From: Micromonospora phaseoli
Lineage (GTDB): Bacteria; Actinomycetota; Actinomycetes; Mycobacteriales; Micromonosporaceae
Direction of reading: 5' to 3'
Length of the DNA stretch: 64,000 nucleotides
Assembly (NCBI RefSeq): GCF_900109115.1
Contig: NZ_FNYV01000002.1
Location: forward strand, 310,001-374,000
The position numbers and the translations under genes were made by a program. The first letter of the stretch is position 1. Every line of letters begins with the position of its first letter. Shown here piece after piece: positions 47,328 to 57,329 of the stretch. The notes beneath the pieces were generated by a model. The model had not been told where the DNA came from, ran no database searches, and worked only from the letters and a program-made list of their open reading frames with translations.

Positions 47328-47701
47328 GGTCCTCCCCCTGGATTCTTCCCCGGCAGTTGAAAGATTTTTGCGAGTCTGGCCTCCAGGCCGGCGGATGTCA
47401 ACACAAATCGTGGCAAATTGCCCGTCCGACCGGGCTCCGGCCTCCCCTCCTCGCCCCACGCTAACCGCAAACCCGCCGGCCGGCAGACCACGGACCGTGC
47501 GGGCAACCCCGATCGCCGCCGTTCTGTGACCTGCTGTGAACGGCGTCACCCGACGGTTGGGCCAGCGTGAAAGCCGCGTCAAGAATTCGGCGTCTCTCGT
47601 CATGGTCGCGTCACGGCCGCTTCCACCGGCGCAGTGGCGGCGTTGTGATTGCCAGGCGGCCGGAGGGCGGTCGCCGAGGCAATCTGTCAAGGGAGTCAGC
47701 A
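47328..47701. other. Divergent control region between peptide transporter and kdp operon
   Basis: 374 bases without a gene. Near 47573-47610 there are repeated GTCA/GCGTC elements (GCGTCAAGAATTCGGCGTC) that could be a KdpE-binding region, by position only. A hairpin (ATTGCC at 47648-47653 with GGCAAT at 47678-47683, enclosing GGCG/CGCC) lies just before the AAGGGAG ribosome site of the first ORF. Confidence 0.4.
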
Positions 47702-47785
47702 GTGTCTGACGTGCTGTTCGTGGTGTCGACGGTGGTGCTGTTCGCGGCACTCACGCTGGTCGTGCGGGCGGTGGAGAAGCGGTGA
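47702..47785 (+). CDS. 27-aa single-pass membrane ORF upstream of kdpF
   Basis: GTG 47702 follows AAGGGAG by a normal spacing. The product is one hydrophobic helix ([19 protein letters not shown]) with a basic tail RAVEKR. It overlaps the kdpF start by four bases (GTGA at 47782-47785), so it is translationally coupled to the kdp genes. Its size and form recall KdpF, and it may be a second small subunit of KdpFABC or a regulator. No known family is recognised. Confidence 0.65.
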   Translation: MSDVLFVVSTVVLFAALTLVVRAVEKR

Positions 47786-47871
47786 CCGGAGTCAACGTCG
47801 TGGGCCTGGTGCTGGCGATCGGCCTGGCCGTGTACCTGGTGGTCGCCCTGCTGTTCCCGGAGCGCTTCTGA
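47782..47871 (+). CDS. kdpF: Potassium-transporting ATPase small subunit KdpF
   Basis: A 29-aa single-helix peptide, [22 protein letters not shown], which matches KdpF by size, its PERF ending (PEKF in many homologs) and position before kdpA. GTG start 47782; its TGA shares the A of the kdpA ATG. It stabilises the KdpABC complex. Confidence 0.9.
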   Translation: MTGVNVVGLVLAIGLAVYLVVALLFPERF

Positions 47872-49526
47872 TGAGTACGACCACAGCCGGCGTCATCTTC
47901 GTCCTGTCGCTGGCCGCTGCGCTGGCCGCCGTACACCGACCGTTCGGTGACTATCTGTACCGGGTGGTCTCCGGCACGCGGCACCTGAAAATCGAGCGGG
48001 GCCTGTACCGGCTGGTCGGGGTGAACCCGGCCACCGAGCAGTCCTGGGGCGTGTACGCCCGCGCGGTGCTGGCCTTCTCGGCCGTCTCGGTGCTGTTCCT
48101 CTACGCCTTCCTACGATTGCAGCACCATCTGTGGCTGTCGCTCGGACTCGACCCGGTGGTCACCCACGAGGCCTGGAACACCGCGGTCTCGTTCGTGACG
48201 AACACCAACTGGCAGTGGTATTCGGGTGAGTCCACCCTGGGTCACCTGGTGCAGATGTCCGGGCTGGCGGTGCAGAATTTCGTCTCCGCCGCGGTGGGCA
48301 TCGCCGTCGCGGTCGCGCTGGTCCGTGGGTTCGCCCGCAGCCGAACCGGCGAGTTGGGCAACTTCTGGGTCGACCTGACCCGGATCACGGTGCGGGTGCT
48401 GCTGCCGATCTCGGTGCTCGGGGCGGTAGTGCTGATGCTCGGGGGCGTGGTGCAGAACCTCTCCGCCGGTACGGAGATCACCACGCTGACCGGGGGCAGC
48501 CAGACCATCACCGGTGGGCCAGTGGCCAGCCAGGAGGTCATCAAGGAGTTGGGCACGAACGGCGGCGGCTTCTACAACGTCAACAGCGCCCACCCGTTCG
48601 AGAACCCGACCACCTGGACGAACTGGCTGGAGATCTTCCTGCTCCTGGTGATCCCATTCAGCCTGCCCCGGGTCTTCGGCCGGATGGTCGGCCAGGTCCG
48701 GCAGGGCTACGCGATCGTCGCGGTGATGGCGATCCTGGCGCTCGCCAGCATCACCCTGACCAACGTCTTCGAGCTGTCCGGTCACGGCACGGTCCCGCAG
48801 GCGGTCGGTGCGGCCATGGAGGGCAAGGAGGCCCGGTTCGACGTGTCGAACTCGGCCACCTTCGCCGCCGCCACCACACTCACCTCCACCGGTGCGGTGA
48901 ACTCGTTCCACGACTCGTACACCTCGCTCGGCGGCATGATGCCGATGGTCAACATGATGTTCGGCGAGGTCGCACCCGGCGGCGTCGGCGCCGGCCTGTA
49001 CGGCCTGCTGGTCCTCGCGCTGATCACCGTGTTCGTCGCCGGGCTGATGGTCGGCCGTACCCCGGAGTACGTGGGCAAGAAGATCGGGGCCCGGGAGATC
49101 CAGTTCGCGTCGCTGTACTTCCTGGTCACCCCGGTGCTGGTGCTGATCGGCACGGCGGCGGCGTTCGCCACCGGGAACAACTCCACCGCGCTCAACGTCG
49201 GCCCGCACGGTCTGTCGGAGGTGCTCTACGCCTTCACCTCCGCCAGCAACAACAACGGCTCCGCGTTCGCCGGCATCACCGTCAGCACGCCCTGGTGGAA
49301 CACTGCCCTGGGCCTGTGCATGCTGCTCGGCCGATTCCTGCCGATCATCTTCGTGCTCGCACTGGCCGGCTCGCTGGCCCGCCAGCATCCGGTACCCGCC
49401 TCCGAGGGCACCCTGCCCACGCACCGGCCGCTCTTCGTCGGGATGGTCGTCGGCGTCACGGTGATCCTCGTCGCGCTCACCTTCCTACCCGCGCTCGCAC
49501 TCGGCCCCCTGGCCGAGGGGCTGTGA
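47871..49526 (+). CDS. kdpA: Potassium-transporting ATPase subunit A
   Basis: A 551-aa channel-like subunit that binds and passes potassium. The four selectivity-filter regions are visible, including [32 protein letters not shown], and [14 protein letters not shown]. About ten hydrophobic segments. Start at ATG 47871 shares a base with the kdpF stop. Full family length. Confidence 0.97.
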   Translation: MSTTTAGVIFVLSLAAALAAVHRPFGDYLYRVVSGTRHLKIERGLYRLVGVNPATEQSWGVYARAVLAFSAVSVLFLYAFLRLQHHLWLSLGLDPVVTHEAWNTAVSFVTNTNWQWYSGESTLGHLVQMSGLAVQNFVSAAVGIAVAVALVRGFARSRTGELGNFWVDLTRITVRVLLPISVLGAVVLMLGGVVQNLSAGTEITTLTGGSQTITGGPVASQEVIKELGTNGGGFYNVNSAHPFENPTTWTNWLEIFLLLVIPFSLPRVFGRMVGQVRQGYAIVAVMAILALASITLTNVFELSGHGTVPQAVGAAMEGKEARFDVSNSATFAAATTLTSTGAVNSFHDSYTSLGGMMPMVNMMFGEVAPGGVGAGLYGLLVLALITVFVAGLMVGRTPEYVGKKIGAREIQFASLYFLVTPVLVLIGTAAAFATGNNSTALNVGPHGLSEVLYAFTSASNNNGSAFAGITVSTPWWNTALGLCMLLGRFLPIIFVLALAGSLARQHPVPASEGTLPTHRPLFVGMVVGVTVILVALTFLPALALGPLAEGL

Positions 49527-49531
49527 CCACC

Positions 49532-51757
49532 ATGAAAGAGAAGGACATGACCACGTCCACGCCGGCACCGCACGGCACCGCCGACGCGGCGACCGCCGGC
49601 ACACCGGCCACCCAGGGCAACCGGGCCGGCGGCGGCCTGCTCGACCCCGGGCAGCTGATCAGATCCCTCCCCGACGCTCTACGCAAGCTGGACCCGCGCA
49701 CCCTGTGGCGCACCCCCGTGATGCTGATCGTCGAGATCGGGGCCGCGTTCACCACCGTGCTCGCGGTGCTCGACCCCTCGGTCTTCGCCTGGGCCATCAC
49801 GGTCTGGCTCTGGCTGACCGTGCTCTTCGCCAACCTCGCCGAGGCGGTCGCCGAGGGGCGCGGCAAGGCGCAGGCAGCCACCCTGCGCAGGGCGAAGAAG
49901 GACACCATCGCCACCCGGTTGACCGGGTGGACCCCGGGCGCACCGGCCAGCCGGTACCAGGAGACGGCCGTGCCGGCCCCCGATCTCCAGCAGGGCGACA
50001 TCGTCCTGGTCGAGGCCGGTGGCATCATCCCCGGTGACGGCGACGTGGTCGAGGGCATCGCGAGCGTCGACGAGTCCGCGATCACCGGCGAGTCGGCCCC
50101 GGTCATCCGGGAGTCCGGTGGCGATCGCAGCGCGGTCACCGGCGGCACGAAGGTGTTGTCCGACCGGATCATCGTCAAGATCACCCAGAAGCCGGGTGAG
50201 AGCTTCATCGACCGGATGATCTCCCTGGTGGAGGGCGCCAACCGGCAGAAGACGCCGAACGAGATCGCGCTGAACATCCTGCTCGCGACACTCACGATCA
50301 TCTTCCTGCTGGCCGTGGTCACCCTCCAGCCGCTGGCGATCTTCTCGAAGGACTTCCAGGCCGCCGCGGCCGACACCCAGGCGATCACCGACGAGGGCGT
50401 CACCGGCATCGTGCTGGTCTCCCTGCTGGTCTGCCTGATCCCGACCACCATCGGGGCGCTGCTGTCGGCGATCGGCATCGCCGGCATGGACCGCCTGGTC
50501 CAGCGCAACGTGCTCGCCATGAGCGGGCGGGCCGTGGAGGCCGCCGGCGACGTCAACACCCTGCTGCTGGACAAGACCGGCACCATCACGCTGGGCAACC
50601 GGCAGGCCGCCGAGTTCCTACCGGTCGAGGGGGTCACCGCCGACGAGGTGGCCGACGCGGCCCAGCTCTCCAGCCTCGCCGACGAAACCCCGGAGGGCCG
50701 GTCGGTCGTGGTGCTCGCCAAGAACGAGTTCGGACTTCGCGAACGCGAGCCCGGTTTCATGCCGCACGCCACCTTCGTACCGTTCACCGCGCAGACCCGG
50801 ATGAGCGGCGTCGACCTGACGCCCGACGCCACCGGCGACGGTGACACCGCCGGAGGGGCCCGCCGGATCCGCAAGGGCGCCGCCGCCTCGGTGATGAAGT
50901 GGGTACGCGACCTCGGCGGCCACCCCACCGAACAGGTCGGCCAGCTCGTCGACGAGATCAGCGGCGTCGGCGGCACCCCGCTGGTCGTGGCCGAGCACCT
51001 CGACGGCCAGCCGGCGCGGGCACTCGGCGTGATCCACCTCAAGGACGTGGTCAAGGCCGGCATGCGGGAACGCTTCGACGAGATGCGCCGGATGGGCATC
51101 CGGACCGTCATGATCACTGGCGACAACCCGCGTACCGCCAAGGCGATCGCCGAGGAGGCCGGGGTGGACGACTTCCTCGCCGAGGCCACGCCGGAGGACA
51201 AGCTCGCGCTGATCAAGCGGGAGCAGGAGGGCGGCCGGTTGGTCGCGATGACCGGTGACGGCACCAACGACGCCCCGGCGCTCGCCCAGGCCGACGTGGG
51301 AGTCGCCATGAACACCGGCACCTCCGCCGCGAAGGAGGCCGGCAACATGGTCGACCTCGACTCCGACCCGACCAAGCTGATCGAGATCGTCGAGATCGGC
51401 AAGCAGTTGCTGATCACCCGGGGTGCGCTGACCACCTTCTCCATTGCGAACGACATCGCGAAGTACTTCGCGATCATCCCGGCCATGTTCGCCGGCATCT
51501 ACCCGAGCCTCGACGCGCTGAACATCATGCGGCTCTCCAGCCCGGAGTCGGCGATCCTGTCGGCGGTGGTCTTCAACGCGATCGTCATCGTCGCGCTGAT
51601 CCCGCTAGCGCTACGCGGTGTGCGGTACCGACCGGCAGCCGCGTCGAAGCTGCTCGGCCGCAACCTGCTGGTCTACGGCCTCGGCGGCATCATCGTGCCG
51701 TTCATCGGCATCAAGCTCATCGACCTGCTCATCCAGTTCATCCCAGGGATCTCGTGA
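49532..51757 (+). CDS. kdpB: Potassium-transporting P-type ATPase subunit B
   Basis: A 741-aa P-type ATPase that drives KdpA. The phosphorylated Asp347 lies in [34 protein letters not shown] is the actuator TGES loop; [33 protein letters not shown] is the hinge. The start is unsure: GTG 49523 (coupled to the kdpA stop), ATG 49532 and ATG 49547 share the frame, and none has a clean RBS. It has a longer N-terminal tail than E. coli KdpB. Confidence 0.96.
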   Translation: MKEKDMTTSTPAPHGTADAATAGTPATQGNRAGGGLLDPGQLIRSLPDALRKLDPRTLWRTPVMLIVEIGAAFTTVLAVLDPSVFAWAITVWLWLTVLFANLAEAVAEGRGKAQAATLRRAKKDTIATRLTGWTPGAPASRYQETAVPAPDLQQGDIVLVEAGGIIPGDGDVVEGIASVDESAITGESAPVIRESGGDRSAVTGGTKVLSDRIIVKITQKPGESFIDRMISLVEGANRQKTPNEIALNILLATLTIIFLLAVVTLQPLAIFSKDFQAAAADTQAITDEGVTGIVLVSLLVCLIPTTIGALLSAIGIAGMDRLVQRNVLAMSGRAVEAAGDVNTLLLDKTGTITLGNRQAAEFLPVEGVTADEVADAAQLSSLADETPEGRSVVVLAKNEFGLREREPGFMPHATFVPFTAQTRMSGVDLTPDATGDGDTAGGARRIRKGAAASVMKWVRDLGGHPTEQVGQLVDEISGVGGTPLVVAEHLDGQPARALGVIHLKDVVKAGMRERFDEMRRMGIRTVMITGDNPRTAKAIAEEAGVDDFLAEATPEDKLALIKREQEGGRLVAMTGDGTNDAPALAQADVGVAMNTGTSAAKEAGNMVDLDSDPTKLIEIVEIGKQLLITRGALTTFSIANDIAKYFAIIPAMFAGIYPSLDALNIMRLSSPESAILSAVVFNAIVIVALIPLALRGVRYRPAAASKLLGRNLLVYGLGGIIVPFIGIKLIDLLIQFIPGIS

Positions 51758-52638
51758 TGCGCCTCCCCAACTGGCTCGCCCAACACCTCGCCGCCCTGCG
51801 CGCGCTGCTCGTCTTCACCGTGCTGCTCGGCCTCGCGTACCCCCTCGCCCTGGTCGCCGTCGGCCGCGTGCCCGGCCTCGCCGACAAGTCCGCCGGCTCG
51901 TTGATCACGGCCGACGGAACGACCGTCGGCAGCGCCCTGATCGGCCAGTCCTTCACCGACGCCGACGGCAACCCCGTCCCGCGGTACTTCCAGTCCCGCC
52001 CGTCAGCCGCCGGCGACGGCTACGACCCCACCTCCACCGCCGCCAGCAACCTCGGCCCCGAGAGCGTGGTCGACACCGTCGCGATCGATCCGGAGGAGTC
52101 GACGCAGAGCCTGCTCACCCAGGTCTGTGCCCGCAGCGCGGCCATCGGTCAGCTCGACGGGGTCGACGGGCGCCGCCCGTACTGCACCGCCGACGGGGTC
52201 GGCGCCGTCCTCGCGGTGTTCCGCAGCGACGGGCTGACCGGCCCGATCACCCGAGTGGTCAGCGTCAACCAGACCGCCCCGGCCACCCCGTTCCTCGCCA
52301 GCTACGAGGGCGTGGCGGTGGAGTTGGCCCAGCCCGGGCAGGACTACCTCGCCGCCGGTGGGCTGGTCACCCCGATCCGCGGCGACGCGCCGGCCGAGCC
52401 CGCGGTACCGGCCGACGCGGTCACCGCCAGCGGCAGCGGTCTCGACCCGCACATCAGTCCGGCGTACGCGCGAATCCAGGTCGATCGGGTGGCGCGCGAG
52501 CGCGGCGCGGAGCCGGCCGAGGTCTCTCGCCTGGTCGCCGCACACACCAGCGGCCGGGCGCTCGGTTTTCTCGGCGCGCCCACGGTCGACGTGCTGCGGC
52601 TGAACCTGGCGCTGGACCGGGAGTTCCCCGCCGGTTGA
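51757..52638 (+). CDS. kdpC: Potassium-transporting ATPase subunit C
   Basis: A 293-aa single-pass protein with one N-terminal membrane helix (ALLVFTVLLGLAYPLALVAVGRV) and the family blocks GSALIGQSFTD, YFQSRPSAAGDGYDP and SGLDPHISPAYARIQVDRVARERG. It is about 100 residues longer than E. coli KdpC because of an insert at about 105-215, as is usual in actinomycetes. ATG 51757 shares its A with the kdpB stop. Confidence 0.95.
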   Translation: MRLPNWLAQHLAALRALLVFTVLLGLAYPLALVAVGRVPGLADKSAGSLITADGTTVGSALIGQSFTDADGNPVPRYFQSRPSAAGDGYDPTSTAASNLGPESVVDTVAIDPEESTQSLLTQVCARSAAIGQLDGVDGRRPYCTADGVGAVLAVFRSDGLTGPITRVVSVNQTAPATPFLASYEGVAVELAQPGQDYLAAGGLVTPIRGDAPAEPAVPADAVTASGSGLDPHISPAYARIQVDRVARERGAEPAEVSRLVAAHTSGRALGFLGAPTVDVLRLNLALDREFPAG

Positions 52639-52642
52639 GGTG

Positions 52643-52695
52643 TTAAGAAGGGCCCCCTGCTATACAAAAGGCGATAACAGGGGGCCCTTCCTTCG
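52643..52695. repeat. Palindromic repeat between kdpC and kdpD (Micromonospora-type element)
   Basis: AAGGGCCCCCTG (52648-52659) pairs with CAGGGGGCCCTT (52678-52689); CTAT/ATAA bases extend the stem inwards around one mismatch, and AAGA/CCTT extend it outwards. Similar GTTAAGAAGGGGCCC...GGGGCCCTTC elements recur in Micromonospora genomes, as far as I recall. It may act as a terminator that separates kdpFABC from kdpDE. Confidence 0.75.
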
Positions 52696-52709
52696 GAGGG
52701 AGGGATGCG

Positions 52710-55262
52710 ATGGCGCGGGGTGAACTGCGCATCTATCTCGGCGCCGCCCCCGGCGTCGGCAAGACGTACGCGATGTTGGAGGAGGCGCACCGGCGGGCCG
52801 CGCGCGGCACCGACGTGGTGATCGGGTTCGTGGAGACGCACGGCCGTGAGCACACCGCGGCGATGATCGGTGACCTGGAGCAGGTGCCTCGGCAGACCGT
52901 CCCCTACCGGGGCACCGAGTTCACCGAGATGGACCTCGACGGCGTCCTCGCCCGCCGGCCCGAGATCGCCGTGGTGGACGAGCTGGCCCACACCAACGTC
53001 CCGGGCTCTCGCAACGTCAAGCGCTGGCAGGACGTCCAGGAACTGCTCGACGCCGGCATCACCGTGCTCACCACGGTCAACATCCAGCATCTCGACTCGC
53101 TCAACGACGTGGTCGCCCAGATCACCGGCACCGTGCAGCGGGAGACCGTGCCGGACGCCGTGGTCCGCGCCGCCGAGCAGGTCGAGCTGGTCGACATGAC
53201 TCCCGAGGCGCTGCGCCGCCGGATGGCGCACGGCAACATCTACCGACCCGACAAGATCGACGCCGCGCTCGGCAACTACTTCCGGGTCGGCAACCTCACC
53301 GCCCTGCGCGAGCTGGCCCTGCTCTGGCTCGCCGACAAGGTCGACGACCAGCTCGACCGCTACCGCAACCAGCAGGGCATCTCGGCGACCTGGGAGGCAC
53401 GCGAACGGGTCGTGGTCGCCCTCACCGGAGGGCCGGAGGGCGACACCCTCGTCCGCCGTGCCGCCCGCGTCGCCGCCCGCAGCAAGGGCGCCGATCTGCT
53501 CGCCGTGCACGTGGCCCGCAGCGACGGCCTGGTCGGTGCCGACCCCGCCCAGCTCGCCCGGCAGCGGGTCCTTCTGGAGAGCCTCGGCGGCACGTACCAC
53601 CAGGTGCTGGGTACCGACATTCCGGCGGCGCTGCTCGACTTCGCCCGAGGTGTCAACGCCACCCAGCTCGTCCTCGGCGCCAGCCGTCGGGGACGGTTCG
53701 CGCAGTTGTTCTCCCGGGGCGTCGGGGTCACCGCGACTGCCCTGTCCGGGCCCATCGACGTACATCTGGTCACGCACGCCGAAGCCGGTCGCGGCCGGCG
53801 CACCGGCGGGGTGCCCGCCGCGTTGTCGCGGCGGCGCCGGCTGCTCGGCTTCGCGCTGGCGGGACTCGGCATGCCGCTGCTCACCCTCCTCGTCGGTGCG
53901 CTGCCCGACCTCACCCTGACCAGCGACATTCTGATCTTCCTGGCCGCCGTGGTGGGCGTCGCGCTGGTCGGTGGGCGGTGGCCGGCCCTGGTCGCCGCGC
54001 TCGGCGGCACCTTACTGCTGAACTGGTTCTTCACCCCGCCGTCGCGCACCCTGACGATCGCCGGCGCGGACAACGCGATCGCCCTGGCGGTGTTCGTCGG
54101 GGTCGCGGTCGCGGTGAGCTGGGTGGTCGACACGGCCGCCCGGCGCACCCGGGAAGCGGCCCGAGCGTCCGCCGAGGCGCAGACCCTCGCCACCGTCGCC
54201 GGCAGCGTGCTGCGCGGCGGAGATCCCCTGCCGGCCCTGCTCGACCGGCTGCGGGAGACCTTCGCGTTGCGCTCGGTGAGCCTCCTCGAGTCGGTCACCG
54301 ACGCCGCGGGGCGGCCGGACCGGGCCCGCGCGGAGGGCGCCTGGCGGGTCGTGGCGAGCGTCGGCGAGGCCCCGGCCACCAGCCCCGCAGCCGGTGAGAC
54401 GGCCGTGCCGGTGGACGAGCGGCTCACCGTCGTGCTCTGCGGGCGCCGGCTGGAGGCCGCCGACCGGCGCGTGGTCGAGGCGTTCGCCGCCCAGGCCGCG
54501 ATCGCGCTGCGTCAGGAACGTCTCGCCGAGGAGGCTGCCACGGCCCGTCCGCTCGCCGCCGCCGACCGGATGCGCACCGCGCTGCTCGCCGCCGTCAGCC
54601 ACGACCTGCGTACGCCGCTCGCCTCGGCCAAAGCGGCCGTGTCCAGCCTGCGCAGCCACGACGTCGAGTTCGACGCCGAGGATCGGGACGAGTTGCTCGC
54701 CACCGCGGACGAGTCCCTCGACCGGCTCGGCCAACTGGTGGCGAACCTGCTCGACATGAGCCGCCTACAGGCCGGTGCCCTCGGCGTCCACCCGGTCGCC
54801 GTGTGGCTGGAGGACGTCGTCCCCCGGGCCCTGGACGAACTCGGGCCGGCCGCGTCGCAGGTCGGCACCGAGATTCCCGCCGACCTGCCGGCCGCCACCG
54901 CCGACCCCGGCCTGCTGGAGCGGGTCCTGGTCAACATCGTCGCCAACGCCCTGCGGCACAGTCCACCCGACCAGCCACCGGTCGTCACCGCGAGCGCCCA
55001 CGCCGGGCACGTCGAGCTGCGGATCATCGATCGTGGCCCGGGCATCCCCGTCGACCAGTGGGAACACGTCTTCCAACCGTTCCAGCGCCTCGGCGACCGC
55101 GACAACACCACCGGCGTCGGGCTCGGCCTCGCCCTGTCCCGTGGCCTCGCCGAGGCGATGGGCGGCGGCATCACCCCCGAGACCACCCCCGGTGGTGGAC
55201 TGACCATGGTGCTGCGGCTACCCGCCGCGCCGACCGGGCCCACGGAAGGCGTGCCGCGATGA
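52710..55262 (+). CDS. kdpD: Sensor histidine kinase KdpD
   Basis: An 850-aa sensor kinase for potassium limitation. Residues 1-225 are the KdpD domain with Walker A GAAPGVGKT (11-19) and DELAHTNVPGSRNVKRWQDV. A universal-stress-like domain follows (about 230-355), then four membrane helices (about 378-475), a GAF-like region, and HisKA/HATPase domains with phospho-His631 in AAVSHDLRTPLASAKA and the N, G1 and G2 boxes. Start ATG 52710 with GGAGGGAGG upstream. Coupled to kdpE by ATGA. Confidence 0.97.
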   Translation: MARGELRIYLGAAPGVGKTYAMLEEAHRRAARGTDVVIGFVETHGREHTAAMIGDLEQVPRQTVPYRGTEFTEMDLDGVLARRPEIAVVDELAHTNVPGSRNVKRWQDVQELLDAGITVLTTVNIQHLDSLNDVVAQITGTVQRETVPDAVVRAAEQVELVDMTPEALRRRMAHGNIYRPDKIDAALGNYFRVGNLTALRELALLWLADKVDDQLDRYRNQQGISATWEARERVVVALTGGPEGDTLVRRAARVAARSKGADLLAVHVARSDGLVGADPAQLARQRVLLESLGGTYHQVLGTDIPAALLDFARGVNATQLVLGASRRGRFAQLFSRGVGVTATALSGPIDVHLVTHAEAGRGRRTGGVPAALSRRRRLLGFALAGLGMPLLTLLVGALPDLTLTSDILIFLAAVVGVALVGGRWPALVAALGGTLLLNWFFTPPSRTLTIAGADNAIALAVFVGVAVAVSWVVDTAARRTREAARASAEAQTLATVAGSVLRGGDPLPALLDRLRETFALRSVSLLESVTDAAGRPDRARAEGAWRVVASVGEAPATSPAAGETAVPVDERLTVVLCGRRLEAADRRVVEAFAAQAAIALRQERLAEEAATARPLAAADRMRTALLAAVSHDLRTPLASAKAAVSSLRSHDVEFDAEDRDELLATADESLDRLGQLVANLLDMSRLQAGALGVHPVAVWLEDVVPRALDELGPAASQVGTEIPADLPAATADPGLLERVLVNIVANALRHSPPDQPPVVTASAHAGHVELRIIDRGPGIPVDQWEHVFQPFQRLGDRDNTTGVGLGLALSRGLAEAMGGGITPETTPGGGLTMVLRLPAAPTGPTEGVPR

Positions 55263-55942
55263 CCCGCATCCTCGTCGTCGACGACGAGCCCCAGATCCTG
55301 CGCGCCCTGCGGATCAACCTGCGCGCCCGCGGCTACGAGGTGGACATCGCCGCGACCGGTGCCGACGCGCTCAAGGCCGCCGCCAGTCACCCGCCCGACC
55401 TGGTCGTACTCGACCTCGGCCTGCCCGACCTGGACGGCGTCGAGGTGATCGGCGGGCTGCGCGGCTGGACCACCGTGCCCATCATCGTGCTGTCCGGGAG
55501 GGCCGGCAGCGACGACAAGGTGACCGCCCTCGACGCCGGCGCCGACGACTACGTGACCAAGCCCTTCGGCGTCGACGAACTCCTCGCCCGCATCCGCGCC
55601 GTCACCCGCCGGCTCGGCCCGGCCGGCGAGGCAGCCGGCGCAACGGCCCAGGTCGGCCGGCACACCGTGGACCTCGCCGCCCGCACCGTGACCCGCGACG
55701 ACGGCACCGAGGTCAGGTTGACGCCCACCCAGTGGGGCGTGCTGGAGAAGCTGCTGCGCAACCCGGGCAAGCTGATCAGCCAGCGGCAGCTGCTGCACGA
55801 CGTGTGGGGTCCGGAGTACCAGACCGAGACCAACTACCTGCGGCAGTACCTGGCCCAGCTGCGCCGGAAGCTGGAGGACGACCCGGCCCGGCCCCGTCAC
55901 CTGATCACCGAACCCGGCATGGGCTACCGCTATCAGCCGTGA
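55259..55942 (+). CDS. kdpE: Response regulator KdpE
   Basis: A 227-aa OmpR-family regulator. Receiver domain with acidic pocket VVDDEP (7-11), phospho-acceptor Asp52 and Lys101 in VTKPFG; C-terminal winged helix with LTPTQWGVLEKLLRNPGKLISQRQLLHDVWG and the typical ending RHLITEPGMGYRYQP. Activates kdpFABC under potassium limitation. Confidence 0.97.
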   Translation: MTRILVVDDEPQILRALRINLRARGYEVDIAATGADALKAAASHPPDLVVLDLGLPDLDGVEVIGGLRGWTTVPIIVLSGRAGSDDKVTALDAGADDYVTKPFGVDELLARIRAVTRRLGPAGEAAGATAQVGRHTVDLAARTVTRDDGTEVRLTPTQWGVLEKLLRNPGKLISQRQLLHDVWGPEYQTETNYLRQYLAQLRRKLEDDPARPRHLITEPGMGYRYQP

Positions 55943-55954
55943 GCGGCCCCGGTC

Positions 55955-56587
55955 CTACGGGCAGTTGTTGCTGGTCAGCCGCGCCGTGTACTCGGCCTCG
56001 TCGGTGGTGATGCCCGACGGGGCACCGTCGAACCAGGTCTCGACCTTCTGCCAGCCCTGACGCTGCTCGTAGTGCAGGTGCGGGGCGCCGGAGTTGCCGG
56101 TGCTGCCGACCCGCCCGATCTGGTCGCCCTGGGAGACCCGCTGGCCTTCCGCCACCAGGGGCGGTTCCAGCAGGTGCAGGTACTGGGTCTCCCACCGGCC
56201 GCCGTGGTCGATCTTCACCCAGTAGCCGCCGCCCCGGCCCCGGGGACCGTCCGGGTTGTCCGGGGTACGACCACCCAACGACCCGTTGATGCCGGCCACG
56301 GTGACCGTGCCGTCGGCGGAGGCGAGCACCGGCTGCCCCCAGGGGTCGCCGGAGAGCGGGAAGAAGTCCACGTCGTAGTCGCCGTGACCGGGGTAGGTGC
56401 CGATCTGCCACGTCTCACCGCAGGCGACGGGCATCTGGAACAGCGGGCGCGGACCGGGCGGGCGGAGCACGAACACGGCCGCCACCGCCAGGGCGATCAC
56501 GACACCGAGACAGAGCAGGGCCCACCGGGCCCGTCGGCGGGCGCGGCGGTGGGAACGAGGGTGGCCGGACGTCACCGTCCAGAGCAT
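55955..56587 (-). CDS. M23-family (LytM-type) metallopeptidase, membrane anchored
   Basis: A 210-aa protein with a basic N-terminus, one membrane helix (about 22-41) and an outside M23 domain. The zinc ligands are His68 and Asp72 in GHGDYDVD and the His in PHLHYEQ near 170. A lone M23 domain with intact ligands suggests a peptidoglycan endopeptidase. The start is unsure: ATG 56587 lacks a good RBS, and a GTG at 56620 is possible. Convergent with kdpE. Confidence 0.85.
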   Translation of the reverse strand: MLWTVTSGHPRSHRRARRRARWALLCLGVVIALAVAAVFVLRPPGPRPLFQMPVACGETWQIGTYPGHGDYDVDFFPLSGDPWGQPVLASADGTVTVAGINGSLGGRTPDNPDGPRGRGGGYWVKIDHGGRWETQYLHLLEPPLVAEGQRVSQGDQIGRVGSTGNSGAPHLHYEQRQGWQKVETWFDGAPSGITTDEAEYTARLTSNNCP

Positions 56588-56629
56588 GGCAGACGCCGGC
56601 CACACCCGATCTCTGGGCACCCGGCGGGA

Positions 56630-57094
56630 TCAGCCGGGCAGCACCGGCACGGCGGCGTTGGTCGGTACCGGAGCCGGCACCGGGATCACCACGACCGGGC
56701 AGGTCGCCTTGCGTACGCATTCCTCGCTGACGGAGCCGAGCACGGTGTGCCGCAGTCGACCGTGGCCGTGGCTGCCGAGCACCAGCAGGTCGGCGCCGCG
56801 GGCGGCGGCGGAGAGCACGTCGGCGGGCCGGCCCTCGACGACCTCGGCGGCGACCGGCGCCGCCGTCCCGTCCCGGGTGACCGCGGCGATCTCCCGCGCC
56901 AGCAGGGCGTGGGCCCGCTCCTCCTCCTCGATCGGATTCGGCGCGACCATGGCGCCTCCGTCCAGGCCGTCCCACCGCCACGCGGTGACCGCCTGCACGG
57001 TGCCGCCACGACCGGCCGCCTCCTGCACCGCCCACCGCAGGGCTCGCCGTCCACCGTCCGAGCCGTCGACACCCACAACGATCAGATAGGTCAT
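56630..57094 (-). CDS. Universal stress protein (UspA family)
   Basis: A 154-aa Usp domain: IVVGVDGSDGGRRALRWAVQEA at the start and the ATP-binding GSHGHGRLRHTVLGSVSEECVRKATCPVVVIP at the end, so it is probably of the ATP-binding type. ATG 57094 with GGAG/GAGG upstream. The Usp-like part of KdpD next door may be coincidental. Confidence 0.93.
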   Translation of the reverse strand: MTYLIVVGVDGSDGGRRALRWAVQEAAGRGGTVQAVTAWRWDGLDGGAMVAPNPIEEEERAHALLAREIAAVTRDGTAAPVAAEVVEGRPADVLSAAARGADLLVLGSHGHGRLRHTVLGSVSEECVRKATCPVVVIPVPAPVPTNAAVPVLPG

Positions 57095-57329
57095 CGTCCT
57101 CACTCCTCTCCTGCTCCCCTCCAGTGCAGCGTGCCGGCGGTGGCCGTACCAGAAGCCGAGGTCCCGAAGCGGCGGGGCTGACGGTCCGATCGGACGGGAC
57201 CTGCGGCCCGGGTCGACCACCTCGGGCAGCTGTCCTGATCGATCTCGCGGCCTTGTGACACGTCTCGATCACCTGGTAGACATCAGACGTATTGCTGGCC
57301 CATTGCGACGCGGATTCTGGGGGCGACCG

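Noticed and set aside
52671..52679. GCGATAACA resembling the lac-like operator
   Set aside because: It is part of the kdpC-kdpD palindrome and lacks the left half of the operator.
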